Part shown: positions 61,314-64,000 of the stretch, one piece after another
Layout: each line of letters starts with the position of its first letter
How positions within the stretch are numbered: the stretch's first letter is position 1
The notes under the pieces: model-generated
Database searches by the model: none
The model's input: the letters and a program-made list of their open reading frames with translations, nothing else
Told to the model about the DNA's origin: nothing
NCBI GenBank assembly: GCA_002720855.1
Contig: PBIN01000005.1
Span: forward strand, 62,001-126,000
DNA: 64,000 nt
Source of the DNA: Rhodospirillaceae bacterium
Lineage (GTDB): Bacteria; Pseudomonadota; Alphaproteobacteria; MPNO01; UBA2964
Direction of reading: 5' to 3'
Made by a program: the position numbers and the translations under genes

Positions 61314-64000
61314 TCAAATATGCCGTTGCTCGACAACAGCGTCTGATGAGGAAGAATCAGACGCTGTACTCCGCGCCGTATCCGATGCGGGACGACGCGA
61401 AGTTTCTGCACCACCCGTTTTATTTTCTTCTGTATGGGTGATGACTGTTCGGTTTTTCCCCGGTGCTTCTTTGACAAGCGTGCGATCGCCGGAGAACCCG
61501 CGAGTGGCATGGGCAATAGCCAGTGCCTGAGACATCGCCGCGGGTGATGTGCCATTAAAAAATTCTGGAACTTGAGTTCTCGCCTTCATTTTTCTCATTG
61601 CTCCTGTGGTTGCCGAGGACTTCCCGCCTTGAATGACCATCAAAGTCGGCGGGGAATGCGCTGAATTCGATAATTCGTCTGCTTCACGATCAGCGGGTTC
61701 TTTTGAAAATGTGGAATTGAGAGAAGACGAGTGATCGTACTCGTCTCTGTATAAGCAAAGCGATTTTAATCCCATTCGCCATCCGGTCATGAAGATTACA
61801 TGACAGTCTGCGACCGAAGTATCGCGCGGCAAAGCGATAGAGTGACCGATACCGCCTGAAATCATGGGTTGGACAGCCGCCATCATGCGTATGACGCTAT
61901 CGACGCGATCAAATTCAGGTGCGGGCGTTGAGCCGGTGACAAAAACAACGGCATGGGCATTGTGCCGATAGGGAAGCTTTGCTTCCATCACATCGCCAAA
62001 GCAATGGCTATTTGCGTTTCTTATCGCACTGTCGCTGAACCCCATGGACGCCAAAAGATCGAATGCAGGATTTTCGAGCTCATTGGCTCCAACGCCTAAA
62101 AGCTCGATGCATTGGTCCACGCCAAGAATCCAAGGGTTGAAGACTTGCGAAAGATCGATGGCATCGATCAGCGCATCTTCTACTTTGTCAATGAGGTCGT
62201 CTGTAAAACCACGATGTTTGAGCGTTTCATGATTAATCGATGGTGCGTTCTTAAGTGTTCGATGGCCAAGAACGCTGTTGGCAAACGCTTCGGTCTGAAC
62301 CTGCGAATACCCCAAAGCTTTCAGTCCTTGCCAAACACAGGGTGCTAAAGAGTTACGGTATTTGCCACTGGCATCGAGATCATGGCGGCAAAGGGAAGGG
62401 ATCGGCAATAGACCGTGTGCGTTGTTCGCCAATATGGTGCTTGTATTAATTTCTGCCGTTACCAACGTCACCTGGGCATTTCTAAAGCCAGCGTCCATCC
62501 CAAGACTTTCTGCCCTTTTCCACGCATCAACGGTCATTTCATGAAGGTTTGGCAACCCTCTGCGCGGATCAATCGAACGCGGATTCCAGCCCAAAAATTC
62601 ATAACCACCATAATCTCCATCATTAGCGCGCCGGTGGTTGCGGATGACCCGCATCATAGATTCACGATTTTCGGTAAATGACGGAAATGTCCCGAGTTCA
62701 GAAGCCATAGCCGCCGAATTGGCGTATGCGGTTGCTGTTACGAACGAGCAAATTGCGGCTGCAACTGCCCTCGCATCATCGCTATCATATGGCAATCCGT
62801 ATGACATGATGATTTCGGCAATTCCCGTGATGGAAAGTCCCAGCGGCCTATAGTTCCAGACACGCTTCGCAGTGCGCGTCGTGTTCTGTGTGTTGCATAT
62901 AAGGCTGATATCCATCGCAGTAGAAATCAGGGTTACCGCGTGACTGAGACCCTCCACGTCGAATTCGAATTCCGTGCCCCTAAATTTTGCGCAGTCGATG
63001 GCTGAACGGTGGCAAGCAGTGTCGTCCAGGAAAACAAAATCGCCGCCGCCGGCTGTCGCATTTATATCTCCATCGGCGGGGCAGGTATGCCAGCCTTCAA
63101 TTGTTGTCGAATACTGAATGCCGGTCTTGCGACCCGTCCACGCGCCGTAAGCTATCGAATCGAATATTTGATAATTTGCGTCGTCACCCTCGATCGCCGA
63201 ATCAATCGGACCGTCCTCCAATCGTACCATTAGAGATTTATTCGATAACGGCGATACATCTGCATGGGAATCGGGGGTGGGTCCCAGAATATCGGCTGCA
63301 CGCAATTCGGAAATTTGAGCGATAAGCTGCAGAGTACGTTCGATAATGTTCTCAGGAATACCAGCGCCCTTTGCGGATTTGATCGCCAGCGTAAGTGCAG
63401 CGCTGTTTGAGCCATCCTGTTTGGCGAAATTTTTTTCCTTGCTATATGAATCGATGATCGATTGTAGATGACGCGTTGCGATCTCGTATCCCATTGATTC
63501 CAATGCGTCTCGGGCATCCGAAGTGCCATCTTTCCACAAATCGTTGAGCGTCTCGGGATGTGTCCCGTCCAGTGTGACCCGAATGCCGGCTCTGGCATCT
63601 TTGAATGCAGATGTGTGTTCGCCATTCTGTTTGGGATAGGTGCCTATCGCGCACCCAAGCTTTGCAAGTGTCTCTTGTACTTCCGCTGTATTTTCAGGAG
63701 AAACAATCTGGGCCCCAGACGGCGCTACATCGTGTGTTTCGCTGCGACGGACCAGTCCAGTTCTATAATCAGTTACGAAACTATCGACCGGGGCCGTTGT
63801 AATTCCATATGCCCAAAAAGCCCCGTTTTTCTGCCATTGCGCGAGCTCTGGTGTGAATTTTCTGTGGCAGAGGAGCCATCGAATTTCGTCGTAAAAGGCG
63901 GAGGCATCCTCCTCAGAATCAAAATACCCTGCCTTCCATCCCAAATAAGTCCAGCCTCCTGAGATGCGGTCAATGGCAGCTCGCACGCTGATTTCACCGG
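61314..64000 (-). CDS. Class II ribonucleotide reductase (NrdJ) paralogue lacking catalytic residues, 5' end outside window
   Basis: The frame is open from the right edge for about 895 codons. Scaffold segments match vitamin B12-dependent NrdJ: GGWTYLGWKAGYFDSEED at the start, FLDDTAC, ENRESMMRVIRNHRRA, APSINHETLKHRGFTDD and ALYRDE near the end. The catalytic parts are absent or replaced. The NPCSEYM loop with the thiyl-radical Cys reads AGGGDFV. The PTGT loop reads AEINT. The N-terminal Cys (ACFIQS) and the GSGTGSNFS region are missing, and the C-terminal Cys-rich end is replaced by a Ser/Thr-rich tail ending VVEQRHI. A PPTLMVIQGG segment recalls the linker before that lost end. The gene cannot make deoxyribonucleotides by the known mechanism. 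A strong terminator follows the stop codon. Confidence 0.88.
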   Translation of the reverse strand, partial: GEISVRAAIDRISGGWTYLGWKAGYFDSEEDASAFYDEIRWLLCHRKFTPELAQWQKNGAFWAYGITTAPVDSFVTDYRTGLVRRSETHDVAPSGAQIVSPENTAEVQETLAKLGCAIGTYPKQNGEHTSAFKDARAGIRVTLDGTHPETLNDLWKDGTSDARDALESMGYEIATRHLQSIIDSYSKEKNFAKQDGSNSAALTLAIKSAKGAGIPENIIERTLQLIAQISELRAADILGPTPDSHADVSPLSNKSLMVRLEDGPIDSAIEGDDANYQIFDSIAYGAWTGRKTGIQYSTTIEGWHTCPADGDINATAGGGDFVFLDDTACHRSAIDCAKFRGTEFEFDVEGLSHAVTLISTAMDISLICNTQNTTRTAKRVWNYRPLGLSITGIAEIIMSYGLPYDSDDARAVAAAICSFVTATAYANSAAMASELGTFPSFTENRESMMRVIRNHRRANDGDYGGYEFLGWNPRSIDPRRGLPNLHEMTVDAWKRAESLGMDAGFRNAQVTLVTAEINTSTILANNAHGLLPIPSLCRHDLDASGKYRNSLAPCVWQGLKALGYSQVQTEAFANSVLGHRTLKNAPSINHETLKHRGFTDDLIDKVEDALIDAIDLSQVFNPWILGVDQCIELLGVGANELENPAFDLLASMGFSDSAIRNANSHCFGDVMEAKLPYRHNAHAVVFVTGSTPAPEFDRVDSVIRMMAAVQPMISGGIGHSIALPRDTSVADCHVIFMTGWRMGLKSLCLYRDEYDHSSSLNSTFSKEPADREADELSNSAHSPPTLMVIQGGKSSATTGAMRKMKARTQVPEFFNGTSPAAMSQALAIAHATRGFSGDRTLVKEAPGKNRTVITHTEENKTGGAETSRRPASDTARSTASDSSSSDAVVEQRHI

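Noticed and set aside
1-64000. CRISPR arrays, insertion sequences, integrases or prophage genes
   Set aside because: No regularly spaced repeats, transposase motifs, terminal inverted repeats or phage structural genes were recognised on either strand.

Overview
The window is chromosomal DNA from an alphaproteobacterium, most likely of the Rhodospirillales type. This rests on gene content: recX, a cinA C-terminal domain gene, clpS-clpA, a SPOR-fused D,D-carboxypeptidase, a DUF1194 VWA protein, a COG3146 acyltransferase-like protein and a relative of the B12-dependent (class II) ribonucleotide reductase. No phage, insertion sequence, integrase or CRISPR array was seen. No database search was possible, so family names come from motifs and general recognition.

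Layout. 1-2.5 kb: three tandem YfcG/Nu-like glutathione S-transferases (the first cut by the window edge) and two small unknown genes, one apparently frameshifted at an A8 run. 2.6-7.3 kb: tRNA-Ser(GCU) with a clear promoter, then an FMN hydroxyacid dehydrogenase, a D-aminoacylase-type amidohydrolase and a Pht5-like protein, then a small gene interrupted by a TAA at codon 4. 7.6-14 kb: alpha/beta hydrolase, a heterodimeric ABC exporter with one degenerate ATP site, a TauD-type dioxygenase and a carboxymuconolactone decarboxylase-like protein. 14-20.5 kb: DUF1194, pncC/cinA-C, recX, an MFS exporter and a marR-emrA-emrB efflux operon with a nested inverted repeat in front. 20.6-46.6 kb: a long catabolic stretch with a CocE hydrolase, two enoyl-CoA hydratases, two non-heme iron oxygenases, three UbiD-family decarboxylases, dienelactone hydrolase, HyuA/HyuB, a 4HBT thioesterase, a VOC protein, a Rieske oxygenase alpha/beta pair, aldehyde dehydrogenase, two redox enzymes and a frameshifted sugar dehydrogenase. 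46.6-51.5 kb: a Tat-exported aldo/keto reductase coupled to a nucleotide-transporter-like protein, DUF3179, and a VWA plus membrane-DnaJ pair. 51.6-61.2 kb: galU-ugd-phosphohexomutase (UDP-glucuronate and hexose phosphates for surface polysaccharide), dacA-SPOR, clpS-clpA, COG3146 and RidA.

61.3-64 kb (minus strand, running off the right edge): a long intact reading frame that is clearly a class II ribonucleotide reductase homologue by scaffold, but has lost every catalytic element I can locate: the thiyl-radical cysteine loop, the N-terminal cysteine region, the PTGT-type loop and the C-terminal cysteines. This apparent RNR pseudoenzyme is the most unusual item in the window.

Together the genes suggest a heterotroph specialised in aromatic, amide and carboxylate compounds, with matching efflux and detoxification, beside a core housekeeping segment. 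Three small lesions (A8 run near 2332, TAA at 7310-7312, T4 run at 38797) break otherwise sensible genes and need read-level checking before being treated as biology.
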